A stretch of DNA of 64,000 nt, taken from assembly GCF_011492965.1 (NCBI RefSeq), contig NZ_CP045121.1, positions 2,976,001-3,040,000 on the forward strand, given 5' to 3'. Under the pieces are notes generated by a model. The model was not told the origin of the DNA and did not search any database. It saw only the letters and a program-made list of their open reading frames with translations. The stretch's first letter is position 1; each line of letters opens with the position of its first letter. Positions 21,871 through 30,520 of the stretch are shown here, in pieces. The translations under genes and the position numbers were made by a program. The stretch comes from Rubrobacter marinus. GTDB lineage: Bacteria > Actinomycetota > Rubrobacteria > Rubrobacterales > Rubrobacteraceae.

Positions 21871-22332
21871 ATGGGCCACGACGAGACCGAGCAGGACACG
21901 CAAATCCTGGAGCGATTGCTGGGCGAGGTCAGGCGCGCCCTCGCCATGGAGGTCGCCTTCGTCTCCGAGTTCGCGGGGGACCGGCTCGTCTTCCGGGCCG
22001 TCGAGGGCGACGGGGAATCCTTCGGCTGGCGCGAGGGCGACTCCGCCCCGCTCGACGAGTCCTACTGTAAGAGGGTGATCGACGGGCGCATCAGACGAGT
22101 AGTCCCCGACGCGAGGGGCGAGGACGTGACCAGGGACCTGTGGGCCACGAGCGAGGCCGGCATAGGCTCCTACGCGGCCGTGCCGCTGGTGCTCTCGGAC
22201 GGCCGCGCCTACGGGACGCTGTGCTGCGCCAGCCACGAACCCGACCCCTGGCTCAGAGACCGCGACCTCAGGCTCATGGAGAGGGTCGCCCACCGGACGG
22301 TACGGGCACTCGAGGAGAACGAACTGCTCTAG
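21871..22332 (+). CDS. Stand-alone GAF-domain protein
   Basis: A 153-residue GAF sensor: LGEVRRALAMEVAFVSEF, FRAVEGDGESFGWREGD, DESYCKRVIDGRI, GSYAAVPLVLSDGRAYGTLC and a final helix RDLRLMERVAHRTVRAL. This is the GAF subtype usually fused to EAL phosphodiesterase or kinase modules; here nothing follows it. Ligand or chromophore binding cannot be judged. A few in-frame residue-like codons after the TAG might hint that a longer ancestor was truncated. Confidence 0.8.
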   Translation: MGHDETEQDTQILERLLGEVRRALAMEVAFVSEFAGDRLVFRAVEGDGESFGWREGDSAPLDESYCKRVIDGRIRRVVPDARGEDVTRDLWATSEAGIGSYAAVPLVLSDGRAYGTLCCASHEPDPWLRDRDLRLMERVAHRTVRALEENELL

Positions 22333-22556
22333 GAGTTTGCGGCGCTCGTCGAGCGAGGCCGGGGTAGCCGTCGTCGACGCGCTCCTCGACGACCTTCGGG
22401 CTCGTGCGCCTGGCGCGGTCGCGGGGCGTCCGGAGCTGCCGAAGCCGTTGTTCTGCTCCCCCGTCGAGAGGCAGGCATGGAGCACGGCACCGGGCGCGTG
22501 ACGCGCTCTGCGCCGGGGAGGAGCGGCGCCACGCGGCCGGTGCGCGTCGTGGGTAG

Positions 22557-22745
22557 CTACGGGTTCGTCGTAGGCGCCCCTTGTTCGAGTCTGGCGACCC
22601 TTATCTCGAGACCGACGAGGTACTCGGCGAGTTCGCGGGTCGTGCCCATCTGCACCAGTTCCTGTATGCGTGCCCCGTAACGCTGTCGCTGGGCCTCCGC
22701 TATCTCTTGCGCGCCCTTGGCGGCTATGGGGTTGAGATCGTCCAC
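22557..22745 (-). CDS. Small hypothetical coiled-coil protein
   Basis: A 62-residue, mostly helical protein (AAKGAQEIAEAQRQRYGARI; TTRELAEYLVGLEIRVARLE) from a GTG behind AAGGGGAACAGCC. The C-terminal heptads suggest dimerisation. No known function. Confidence 0.55.
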   Translation of the reverse strand: MDDLNPIAAKGAQEIAEAQRQRYGARIQELVQMGTTRELAEYLVGLEIRVARLEQGAPTTNP

Positions 22746-22964
22746 GGCTGTTCCCCTTCCTGATCGCCCTCCCCCATGCTACCCCGTTTGGCACGAAGGC
22801 ATTCGGCCAGCCGCGAAGTCCGTCCCGGATCTTCCGAGGCCCGCCCCACCGCGTGGGTAGGTGCGGGTCCTGTGCGTGGAACGACGGCCGCCCGGAGTCC
22901 AGACTGCGCGAAAGTCGTGCTTCGCCCGCTCGGCTACCCCGGGCGGTGGCGCGAGAGGAGAGCC

Positions 22965-23117
22965 GTGGATTACTCCAGCCCGTACCTGGTGTTCCTGTTG
23001 GCAGCCCTCGTCTTCTCGGTATCGATGCTCGTCGCGTTGTTCGTCTACGAGTCGCCCCCAAGAGCAAGCACCGGTGACTACGCCGCCCCCGGTCACGAAG
23101 GGTCGAGCGCGGAATAG
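22965..23117 (+). CDS. Small single-pass membrane protein
   Basis: A 50-residue protein with one strong transmembrane helix at its N-terminus (LVFLLAALVFSVSMLVALFV) and a polar tail (ESPPRASTGDYAAPG). GTG start follows AGAGGAGAGCC. Too short to classify. Confidence 0.55.
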   Translation: MDYSSPYLVFLLAALVFSVSMLVALFVYESPPRASTGDYAAPGHEGSSAE

Positions 23118-23177
23118 TCGACCCCGAGCGACGCTGGCCTCCGGGGTAGCCGCCGGGCCACCTCGGGCGCAGGGGAC

Positions 23178-24131
23178 CTACCTCTCCACGACGTACCTCG
23201 TCAGGTCGTCCAGCACGCCGTTGGCCGCGGTGTAACCGATGCCGAGCATCCACAGGTCGTCGGAGACCTCGTACACCCTGCCCTGCTGAACGGCTTCGAG
23301 CCTCTGCCACAGGGGGTCGTTCAGGATCTCCGCTCTCGTCGACTCTTCCTCGGGGCCGTAGGTGGTGACGAAGACGACGTCGCCGCCCATCTCGGGGATA
23401 AGCTCGGCGCTCGCGTTCGTTATCGCGAAGTCGTCCACGTCCTGCGAGGGGGGGCGGGGCAGGCCCGCGTCCTCCAGCACCGTCCCGACGAACGACGCCT
23501 TCTGGTAGATGCGGGTGTCGCCGGCGAGGAACCTGACGACGGAGACCTCCGGGGGCGTCTCCCCGACGGACCCCCTGAAGTCCTCGACGCGCGTCCCGTA
23601 GTCGGCCTTCACCCTCTCGGCCTCCTCGGTCCTGCCGAGGGCTTCGGCGTGGACGTCGAAGTTCTCCTTCCACGTCACGCCCGTGGACTCGGTGAAGACC
23701 GTCGGCGCGATCGCGGCGAGCTGGTCGTAGATCTGCTCGTGCCGGAGCTTGCTGGAGAGGATGAGGTCGGGCTCGAGGGCGGCGATCCTCTCAAGGTTGG
23801 GCTGCTCGATGGTGCCGACGTTCTCTATGCCTTCGGTCCCCTCGAGGTACCGCGGATACCCCGACCCCTCGATCGCCTCCACGGCCCCCACCGGCTGTAC
23901 GCCGAGCGTGATCGCGCTGTCGAGCTCGCCGGTATCCAGCACCACCACGCGCTCGGCGCGCTCGGGGACCGCCGACTCCCCCATCGCGTGCTCGACGGTC
24001 CTCCCGCCGCCCCCCCGATCTCCCGCCGCGCCGGACGCCTCCCCGCCGCCCCCGCAGGCCGTGAGGACGAGCGCGGCCACCGCCAGCGAGAGCACCCCGA
24101 CGCAGCCGCGCCATCCGGACCTACTCACCAT
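23178..24131 (-). CDS. Iron-siderophore ABC transporter substrate-binding lipoprotein
   Basis: A 317-residue periplasmic-binding-type protein (class III, FhuD/FecB-like). Lipoprotein signal at the N-terminus ends in LVLTACGG, so it is membrane-anchored outside the cell. Core motifs: ERVVVLDTGELDSAITLGVQ, NLERIAALEPDLILSS, IAPTVFT and WQRLEAVQQGRVYEV. It should capture ferric-siderophore for the FecCD permeases encoded divergently next to it. ATG 24131 chosen because it begins the signal peptide and follows GGAGGGAGAGGGTCGA. Confidence 0.9.
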   Translation of the reverse strand: MVSRSGWRGCVGVLSLAVAALVLTACGGGGEASGAAGDRGGGGRTVEHAMGESAVPERAERVVVLDTGELDSAITLGVQPVGAVEAIEGSGYPRYLEGTEGIENVGTIEQPNLERIAALEPDLILSSKLRHEQIYDQLAAIAPTVFTESTGVTWKENFDVHAEALGRTEEAERVKADYGTRVEDFRGSVGETPPEVSVVRFLAGDTRIYQKASFVGTVLEDAGLPRPPSQDVDDFAITNASAELIPEMGGDVVFVTTYGPEEESTRAEILNDPLWQRLEAVQQGRVYEVSDDLWMLGIGYTAANGVLDDLTRYVVER

Positions 24132-24327
24132 TCGACCCTCTCCCTCCGTCTCTCCCCCGGAGCAGTTCGACCTCGATCTCCGCGAGCTCGTCGAGCAACT
24201 CCTCCTCGTACTCCAGGGCCCCGGGGCGCCCCGCGACCCTGCCGCCGCACTCGCCGTCCACCACGAGTACGCACCGGACCTCATCGGCCCGCTCCTCCAG
24301 CCCTCCCCGCCTCGTGATCCCGATCAA
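24121..24327 (-). CDS. Small acidic ORF ahead of the binding-protein gene
   Basis: A 68-residue frame from a TTG, ending 10 nt inside the next gene. The C-terminal half is acidic and helical (EEELLDELAEIEVELLRG), which is protein-like. The ribosome site is modest. It would be the first gene of the leftward siderophore-binding transcription unit; function unknown. Confidence 0.4.
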   Translation of the reverse strand: MIGITRRGGLEERADEVRCVLVVDGECGGRVAGRPGALEYEEELLDELAEIEVELLRGRDGGRGSNGE

Positions 24328-24369
24328 TTGCCTACCGACCCCCTTTCGTGTATCTTCTTCCCGATTTGT

Positions 24370-24384
24370 TGCAAACGATTCTCA
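24370..24384. promoter_or_regulatory. Possible Fur-type iron box
   Basis: TGCAAACGATTCTCA lies between the divergent siderophore genes. The right half ATTCTCA matches the half-site of TGAGAAT-N-ATTCTCA boxes; the left half matches at four of seven positions. Position between iron-uptake genes supports iron control, but the match is partial. Confidence 0.35.
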
Positions 24385-24432
24385 GTAGCGATAGCTACCG
24401 TAGCGGTCTTGCGGCGGCGGGTCAAGGAGGGT

Positions 24433-25479
24433 GTGATCCAGGTTCGTAATCCGGTTGGGGTGGGGTTGGGCGGCATCCTGGCGCTGCCGCTCAGGTCTCG
24501 GGGCTGGCTCCTCGCTGGCGCGTTCGCGTGCGCGGGCGTCCTCGCGTTGTGCGTGCTGGCGAGCGTCCGGTTCGGGGCGGCGGAGGTAGGGACGCGGGAC
24601 GTCCTGGCGGCCTTCTTCGCCTACGACGGCTCCGAGGAGCACCTCATCATCCGCACCTTGCGGGTGCCGCGCGCCCTGATCGCGGCGCTGGTGGGGGCGT
24701 CCTTGGGCGTCGTCGGGGCGCTCATGCAGGGGCTCACGCGCAACCCGCTCGCGGAGCCGGGGATACTCGGCATCAACGCCGGGGCGGCGCTCGCGGTGGT
24801 CGCCACGGTCTTCGTGTTCGGCGCCTCTTCGCTGGCGGTCTACGCCCCCCTCGCCTTCGTCGGGGCGGCGGTCGCGTGGGCGGTCGTCCATCTGCTGGGT
24901 TCTCTGGGCGGGGCGTCCCCGATGAAGCTCACCGTGGCGGGGGCAGCGCTCGAAGCCCTGTTCACCTCGCTGACGATGGCGCTCTTGATCCTCAGCCAGC
25001 AGACGCTCGAGGAGATCCGCTTCTGGCTCGCCGGCTCCGTCGCCGGGAGGGACCTCGGGCTGTTGTTGCAGATACTCCCCTACGCCCTGGCCGGCCTGAC
25101 CCTCGCCTTCGTCCTGGGGCGCCGCGTCACGGTGCTCGCCCTCGGCGAGGACGTGGCGGTCGGTCTCGGTCAGAGGACGGCGTTGACCAGGCTCGCCGTG
25201 GCGCTTGCGATCGTCCTGCTGGCCGGGAGCGCCGTCGCCGTCGCCGGGCCCATCGTGTTCGCCGGGCTCGTCGCGCCGCACCTCGCGCGCTTCCTGGTCG
25301 GGGTGGATTACCGCTGGATCCTGCCGTACTCGGCGCTTCTGGGCGGGATACTGCTCGTCTGCGCCGACGTCGTCGGCAGGGTGGTTCTGAGGCCGCAGGA
25401 GCTGCCGGTTGGGGTCACGGTCGCGCTCGTCGGCGCGCCCCTCTTCGTCTACCTCGTACGGTGGAGGGTGAGGAGTTGA
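24433..25479 (+). CDS. FecCD-family iron-siderophore ABC permease, subunit 1
   Basis: A 348-residue inner-membrane protein with about ten hydrophobic segments. FecCD signatures: RTLRVPRALIAALVGASLGV, GALMQGLTRNPLAEPGILGI (the conserved QG.tRNPLA.P motif), NAGAALAVV, the LALGEDVAVGLG cytoplasmic loop that contacts the ATPase, and AGPIVFAGLVAPHLARFLVG. Pairs with the next gene to form the channel. GTG start taken behind AAGGAGG although the spacing is short; the length is then normal for the family. Confidence 0.93.
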   Translation: MIQVRNPVGVGLGGILALPLRSRGWLLAGAFACAGVLALCVLASVRFGAAEVGTRDVLAAFFAYDGSEEHLIIRTLRVPRALIAALVGASLGVVGALMQGLTRNPLAEPGILGINAGAALAVVATVFVFGASSLAVYAPLAFVGAAVAWAVVHLLGSLGGASPMKLTVAGAALEALFTSLTMALLILSQQTLEEIRFWLAGSVAGRDLGLLLQILPYALAGLTLAFVLGRRVTVLALGEDVAVGLGQRTALTRLAVALAIVLLAGSAVAVAGPIVFAGLVAPHLARFLVGVDYRWILPYSALLGGILLVCADVVGRVVLRPQELPVGVTVALVGAPLFVYLVRWRVRS

Positions 25480-26519
25480 GGGGGCGCGTCACCGTGAGGC
25501 CGGCGGGAGGGCGCTTCTCCCTCCGGCTGGACCTGCGCGCCGTCGCCGCGCTCGTCGCGATCGGGGGCGTGGCGCTCGCGGGCGCCGTCGCCAACGTCGG
25601 TTACGGCGAGTATCCCATCGCCCCGCTCGACGTGGTCAGGACGGTGTTGGGGATGGAGACCGGAGACGCAAGCTCCTCCTTTATCGTGAATACGCTCCGG
25701 CTGCCGAGGGCGCTCGTCGCCCTCCTCGTCGGGGCCGCCCTCGCCGTCTCCGGGGCGATCCTGCAAGGCCTCACGCGCAACGACCTCGCCGCGCCCGACA
25801 TCATCGGGATCAACGCCGGCGCGGGGCTCGCGGCCGTGGCCCTGATCGTGGTGCTGCCCTCCGTCCCGGCGGCCTTCGTCCCGCCGGCGGCTTTCGTCGG
25901 GGCGCTGGCCGTGGCGGCGCTGCTGTACGCCATCGCCTGGAGGGGCGACGGCTCGCCGGTGCGGCTGATCCTCGTCGGGGTGGGCCTGAGCGCGGTCGCG
26001 GTCTCGCTGACGACGCTCGTGATCACCTTCGGGGAGATCCGTCAGGTCAGCCAGGCCCTGGTGTGGCTGACCGGCAGCGTCTACGGCAGGTCCTGGGAGC
26101 AGGCATGGTCGCTCCTGCCCTGGCTCGCCGTCTTCGTGCCGCTCGCCCTCGCCCGCGCCCCGCGCCTGAACGCCCTGAACCTCGGGGACGAGGTGGCCAG
26201 AGGCCTGGGCGTCCGCGTCGAACGGGAGCGCGGCCTCCTCGTCCTGACGAGCGTCGCGCTCGCCGCCTCGGCGGTCGCCACCGCGGGGACCATCGCCTTC
26301 GTCGGGCTCATGGCGCCGCACATCGCCCGCAGGCTCGCCGGCCCCTCTTTCGGCGGCCTGCTGCCCGTGACGGCCGTAACCGGCGCGGCGCTCGTGGTGC
26401 TGTCGGACCTCCTGGGCCGGGTCTTGCTCCCGCCCACCGAGATCCCCTGCGGGATCGTGACCTCGATCGTCGGTGCCCCGTTCTTTCTGTACCTGCTCTT
26501 CAGGGGGCGCAAGGGGTGA
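25476..26519 (+). CDS. FecCD-family iron-siderophore ABC permease, subunit 2
   Basis: A 347-residue paralogue of the preceding permease: NTLRLPRALVALLVGAALAV, GAILQGLTRNDLAAPDIIGI, NAGAGLAAVALIV, LNLGDEVARGLG and ATAGTIAFVGLMAPHIARRL. Likely heterodimer partner. A TTG overlapping the previous stop is used as start; GTG 25494 with AGGGGG upstream is an alternative. Its C-terminus is followed by the second binding-protein gene. Confidence 0.92.
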   Translation: MRGRVTVRPAGGRFSLRLDLRAVAALVAIGGVALAGAVANVGYGEYPIAPLDVVRTVLGMETGDASSSFIVNTLRLPRALVALLVGAALAVSGAILQGLTRNDLAAPDIIGINAGAGLAAVALIVVLPSVPAAFVPPAAFVGALAVAALLYAIAWRGDGSPVRLILVGVGLSAVAVSLTTLVITFGEIRQVSQALVWLTGSVYGRSWEQAWSLLPWLAVFVPLALARAPRLNALNLGDEVARGLGVRVERERGLLVLTSVALAASAVATAGTIAFVGLMAPHIARRLAGPSFGGLLPVTAVTGAALVVLSDLLGRVLLPPTEIPCGIVTSIVGAPFFLYLLFRGRKG

Positions 26520-26658
26520 GGGGGCCATGAGCCGTCGGGGGGGCCCGGGCGGGGTGCCGCGGCGCGAGCAGGACGTCCGGGGCCCGGGAGATCCGGTGGG
26601 CCGGGGAATCGGAAGGATCGACAGATCGCTTTGCCCCTTCGGGCGGAAGGAGACGAGG

Positions 26659-27753
26659 ATGAGACCAACCATCCGCAAGGTTGCGAGAGACGTATCCGTC
26701 GGCGTCGCGAGGAGCCCGGGGGCGGGCGTGGCGCCATCTTCGGGCCCGTTTCGGCCGACCCGCAGGGAATTTTTGTTCGGGGCCGGCGGTCTCTTGTTGC
26801 TGGGGGCGGCCGGGTGCGGCGGCGCGGGCGGCGGGGGATCTTCCGGCGAGGCGCGCTCGATCGAGCACAAGTACGGCGTGACCGAGGTATCCGGGAGGCC
26901 GGAACGCGTCGTGACGGTCGGTTACACGGACCAGGATCCCGTGCTCGCGCTCGGGGTGGCGCCCGTCGGGGTGCGCGAGTGGTTCGGGGAGCGGCCGCGG
27001 GCGACGTGGCCGTGGGCGCAAGACGAGCTCGGCGAGGCCGAGCCGGAGGTTCTGCCCGCCTCGGAGATCAACTTCGAGCAGATCGCGGCCCTCGGGCCCG
27101 ACCTCATCGTCGGGGTTTCTTCGGGGATGACCGGGGAGCAGTACGGCACGCTCTCGGAGATCGCGCCGACCCTCGCCGCGCCCGAGGGCTTCGTCGACTT
27201 CGGCGTCCCGTGGCAGGACGGGACGCGCCTCGTCGCCCGCGCGCTGGGCGACGAGGCGCGTGCCGAGGAGCTGATCTCGGGGGTCGAGGCGAAGATAGGC
27301 GAGACCCGCGAGCGGTACCCGCAATTCGGGGGCGCGACCGGGGTGATAGCGCTGACCGGAGAGGGCGGCAACTACTACCCCTACGGCCCCGAGGACCCCC
27401 GGGGACGCTTCCTGACCTCCCTGGGCTTCGAGCTCCCCCCGGAGGTCGTGGAGCTCGCGGGCGAGGAGTTCTTTGCGACGATCAGCCGGGAGAGGTTGAG
27501 CGTGATCGACGCGGACGTGCTGGTGTGGATCGTGAACGCCCCCGCCGAACGCGAGGCCCTCACGAGCGACCCGCTGTACGAGCGGCTCACGGCCGCGAGG
27601 GAGGGGCGCGATCTCTTTTTGGAGGCGAACGACCCGCTCGCCGGCGCGCTCTCGTTCGGTACGGTCCTCAGCCTGCCGTACCTGCTGGACGAGCTCACGC
27701 CCCTGCTCCAGGCGGCGCTCGACGGCGACCCGGCCACCGGGGCCGCGGCGTGA
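26659..27753 (+). CDS. Second iron-siderophore binding lipoprotein, probable Tat substrate
   Basis: A 364-residue class III binding protein. Its signal region carries a twin-arginine motif ([16 protein letters not shown]) ending in a lipobox GAAGC, so it is probably folded in the cytoplasm, exported by Tat and lipidated. Core: [56 protein letters not shown] and a long C-terminal helix. In sequence it is distant from the divergently encoded binding protein, suggesting a different siderophore. ATG follows GGAAGGAGACGAGG. Confidence 0.9.
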   Translation: MRPTIRKVARDVSVGVARSPGAGVAPSSGPFRPTRREFLFGAGGLLLLGAAGCGGAGGGGSSGEARSIEHKYGVTEVSGRPERVVTVGYTDQDPVLALGVAPVGVREWFGERPRATWPWAQDELGEAEPEVLPASEINFEQIAALGPDLIVGVSSGMTGEQYGTLSEIAPTLAAPEGFVDFGVPWQDGTRLVARALGDEARAEELISGVEAKIGETRERYPQFGGATGVIALTGEGGNYYPYGPEDPRGRFLTSLGFELPPEVVELAGEEFFATISRERLSVIDADVLVWIVNAPAEREALTSDPLYERLTAAREGRDLFLEANDPLAGALSFGTVLSLPYLLDELTPLLQAALDGDPATGAAA

Positions 27754-28598
27754 CGGAGAGCCGCGCACGACCGAAGCGCCGCTCGCCGCTGGCCACGACC
27801 CTCGCCCGGCTCGCGGCCGTCGAGGACGGCGGCCCGGCCCTCTCCGCCCACATCGGCCTCCCCGCGGATACGGGATGGACGGGCTGCGCCGACCTCGCGG
27901 GGGACGACGCGCACCTCGACGACCTGCTCGAACGCGTGGGCCGCTCCTACGGGAGCGGGGACCGGGCGGTCGCGGGCTCGCTTTTCCTGCGCGCCTACCT
28001 CTGGCCGATCCTCGTCCCGGCGGTCGCGGCGTTCCTGGTCGACCGCCGGGTACCGGACGTCGGCGCGGCGAACGTGGCGCTACGCTTCGACGAGCGCGGC
28101 CGGGCCGACGGGGTCGCCTTCCTCGAAGGACGCTTCGCCGTGCTTGGGGGCAACGAGGCCGCGGGGGCGGCGGGTGCCGTGGTCCTCGCGAGCGAGGACG
28201 AGATGACGGCCTGGCTCGGAGAGGGGCTCGCGGAGGCCCATGTGCCCGGGCTGTTCGCGGCCCTGCGCCGGTGCGGGGTGAGGCGGTCGGAGCGGGCGCT
28301 GTGGGGCATGGTCGCGGACCTCGTCGCGGAGGCGTTCGGGTGGGCGGGTCCGGTGCTGGATCTGGAGCACGAGGCTCGGGCCTTCGCCGAGGGGATGCTG
28401 GACGGCTCCCCGCACATCCCCGGAAAGGCCAACCACCTCACCCTGGTGCGCGACGGCGTCCCCGTGAGGACGAGGCTCAAGAACGCCTGCTGCCTCTACT
28501 ACAGGGTCGGCGACGCGCCGTGCCCCACCTGCCCGCGCGCCATGCGGAGGGAGCATTCGGGGCGGCCGGCGACGCGCGGCACGGAGGGGAAAGGGTGA
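27750..28598 (+). CDS. FhuF-like ferric-siderophore reductase
   Basis: A 282-residue protein. The decisive feature is the C-terminal [21 protein letters not shown]-x10-C-x2-C, the unusual [2Fe-2S] ligand pattern of FhuF-type siderophore-iron reductases. The middle contains [20 protein letters not shown] and the family's [19 protein letters not shown]. It would release iron in the cytoplasm by reducing the imported complex. GTG start overlaps the stop of the binding-protein gene, and its stop overlaps the ATPase start. Confidence 0.85.
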   Translation: MTESRARPKRRSPLATTLARLAAVEDGGPALSAHIGLPADTGWTGCADLAGDDAHLDDLLERVGRSYGSGDRAVAGSLFLRAYLWPILVPAVAAFLVDRRVPDVGAANVALRFDERGRADGVAFLEGRFAVLGGNEAAGAAGAVVLASEDEMTAWLGEGLAEAHVPGLFAALRRCGVRRSERALWGMVADLVAEAFGWAGPVLDLEHEARAFAEGMLDGSPHIPGKANHLTLVRDGVPVRTRLKNACCLYYRVGDAPCPTCPRAMRREHSGRPATRGTEGKG

Positions 28599-29410
28599 GC
28601 GAGCTTCGAGCCGATAACGTCACCCTCGGCTACGACGGGCCCGACGTCGTGGAGGGGCTCTCCGTCGAGGTGCGTCAGGGCGAGATCACGTGCATCGTGG
28701 GTCCCAACGGGTGCGGCAAGTCCACCCTGCTGAGGTCGCTGGCCCGCATGATGAGGCCGAAGGGCGGCGCCGTGTACCTCGACGGCGCCGACATCTTCGG
28801 TCTGCCCACGCGCGAGGTCGCGAGGTCGCTCGGCATCCTGCCGCAGACCCCGACCGCCCCCGAGGGCCTGACCGTGCGCGAGCTCGCCGCCCAGGGGCGC
28901 TACCCGCACCAGGGCTGGCTGAGGCAGTGGTCGAAGGAGGACGAGCGCGCCGTCGAGGGCGCCCTCGACACCACCGGCGTGCGGGAGCTCGCCGACAGGC
29001 CGCTCGACACCCTCTCCGGCGGCCAGCGGCAGCGCGCCTGGATCGCGATGGCCCTGGCGCAGGAGACCGAGACCCTGCTCCTGGACGAGCCGACGACCTA
29101 CCTGGACATGGCCCACGCCCTGGAGGTCCTCCAGCTCCTCGAACGCCTCAACCGCGAAGAGGGCCGCACCATCCTCATGGTCCTGCACGACCTGAACAAC
29201 GCCTCGCGATTCTCGCACAACATCGTGGCCCTCTCGGGGGGACGCGTCTTCGCCTCCGGCGAGCCGCGCGAGGTCATAACGCCGGAGCTTCTGGCCGAGG
29301 TCTTCTCCGTGGAGGCGGACTTCGTCACCGACCCGCGCACGGGCGCCCCCCTGTGCGTGCCCTACGGCCTGCGCCGAGCGGGCGGTAAGGCCGCCGGCGA
29401 GGACGAATAA
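28595..29410 (+). CDS. Iron-siderophore ABC transporter ATPase
   Basis: A 271-residue FepC/FhuC-type ATPase. Walker A GPNGCGKS near 37-44, Q-loop [14 protein letters not shown], signature [17 protein letters not shown], Walker [14 protein letters not shown]-loop and H-loop ([12 protein letters not shown]). Drives the two FecCD permeases. GTG start overlaps the fhuF-like stop and follows GGAGGGGAAAGG. Last gene of the rightward uptake operon. Confidence 0.95.
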   Translation: MSELRADNVTLGYDGPDVVEGLSVEVRQGEITCIVGPNGCGKSTLLRSLARMMRPKGGAVYLDGADIFGLPTREVARSLGILPQTPTAPEGLTVRELAAQGRYPHQGWLRQWSKEDERAVEGALDTTGVRELADRPLDTLSGGQRQRAWIAMALAQETETLLLDEPTTYLDMAHALEVLQLLERLNREEGRTILMVLHDLNNASRFSHNIVALSGGRVFASGEPREVITPELLAEVFSVEADFVTDPRTGAPLCVPYGLRRAGGKAAGEDE

Positions 29411-29550
29411 GGGCGCTGAGGGACGCCGGGCGATCCCTCTCCCTCGCCGCGAGCGACGGAGGGTCTAGCTCCAGAGCCGCGGGCCGAAGCAGGCGAGACC
29501 GAACGTCGCGGCTGCTCCGTACCGAGACCTCTACCGAGCGTAAGGGCGCC

Positions 29551-30317
29551 CTACCTCGGGGCCATGCGTATGGCGCCGTCCAGCCTGATCACCTCGCCGT
29601 TGAGCATCGCGTTCTCGACGATGTGCCCGGCCAGCGCGGCGTACTCCTCCGGCCGCCCGAGCCTCGGCGGGAACGGCACCTGCTTGCCCAGGGAGTCTTT
29701 CGCGTCCTCCGGCAGGGCCGCGAGCATCGGCGTCTCGAAGATGCCGGGGCTATCGTCATCACGCGGATGCCGTGCGAGGCGAGCTCGCGGGCCACCGGCA
29801 GCGTGAGGGCGACGACGCCGCCCTTGGACGCCGCGTAGGCGGCCTGCCCGATCTGGCCGTCGTAGGCGGCCACGCTCGCCGTGTTGATGACGACCCCGCG
29901 CTCGCCCCCCTCGTCCGGCTCGTTCTCCGCCATCCTCGCGGCGGCGAGGCGGATCACGTTGAAGGTGCCCACCAGGTTGATCCCGACGGTCTTCTCGAAG
30001 AGGCCGAGGTCGTGAAGGCCCTTCTTCCCCATGACCTTCGCCGCCGGGCCTACCCCGGCGCAGTTCACCGCCCCGTTCAGGGAGCCGAAGGTCTCCGAGG
30101 CCGCGTCGAGCGCGGCCCCGACGCTCCCCTCGTCCGTGACGTCCGTCCGGATGAACCGCGCGCGGTCCCCGATCTCCGCGGCCGTGGCCTCCCCCGCCTC
30201 CTCGTCTACGTCGGCGAGTAGGACGCTCGCCCCGTTCCCGGCGAGCATGCGGGCTGTGGCCGCCCCGAGCCCGGAGCCGCCGCCGGTGACGAAGAAGGTG
30301 CTGTTCTGGATCCGCAA
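29551..30317 (-). pseudogene. SDR 3-hydroxyacyl-CoA dehydrogenase (HSD10-like), frameshifted
   Basis: Short-chain dehydrogenase of the type-2 3-hydroxyacyl-CoA dehydrogenase group. Intact part: [20 protein letters not shown] (NAD site), [28 protein letters not shown] (catalytic Ser, Tyr, Lys) and GIRVMTIAP. There the frame breaks: with one base restored near 29743-29747 (a C/G run) it continues [20 protein letters not shown] ... [18 protein letters not shown] ... [16 protein letters not shown] and stops at 29551, giving the normal ~255 residues. Because the downstream part is undamaged, a recent deletion or an assembly error is likely. TTG start after GGAGAGAGCT. Confidence 0.8.
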
Positions 30318-30520
30318 AGCTCTCTCCTCCCTCTAGATCGTCGAATGATAGACGCTGTCGGAGCGTCCGGCCCCCGGTCGAGCCCGGCCGGTCGTCCCTC
30401 GGGCGCTGCTCATGCCCCGGGGCGGCGGTTTCGGGGCCCGGCGTGCGTTAAAGATTTTGTTGCGTCCAACCGACAATCATGGGGTAGGCGTAACGCGACG
30501 GAGAGCGGACAGGCATAGAG

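Noticed and set aside
21847..23673. Long minus-strand frame of 608 codons
   Set aside because: Crosses the GAF gene and part of the binding-protein gene, Arg/Gly/Pro-rich without domains.
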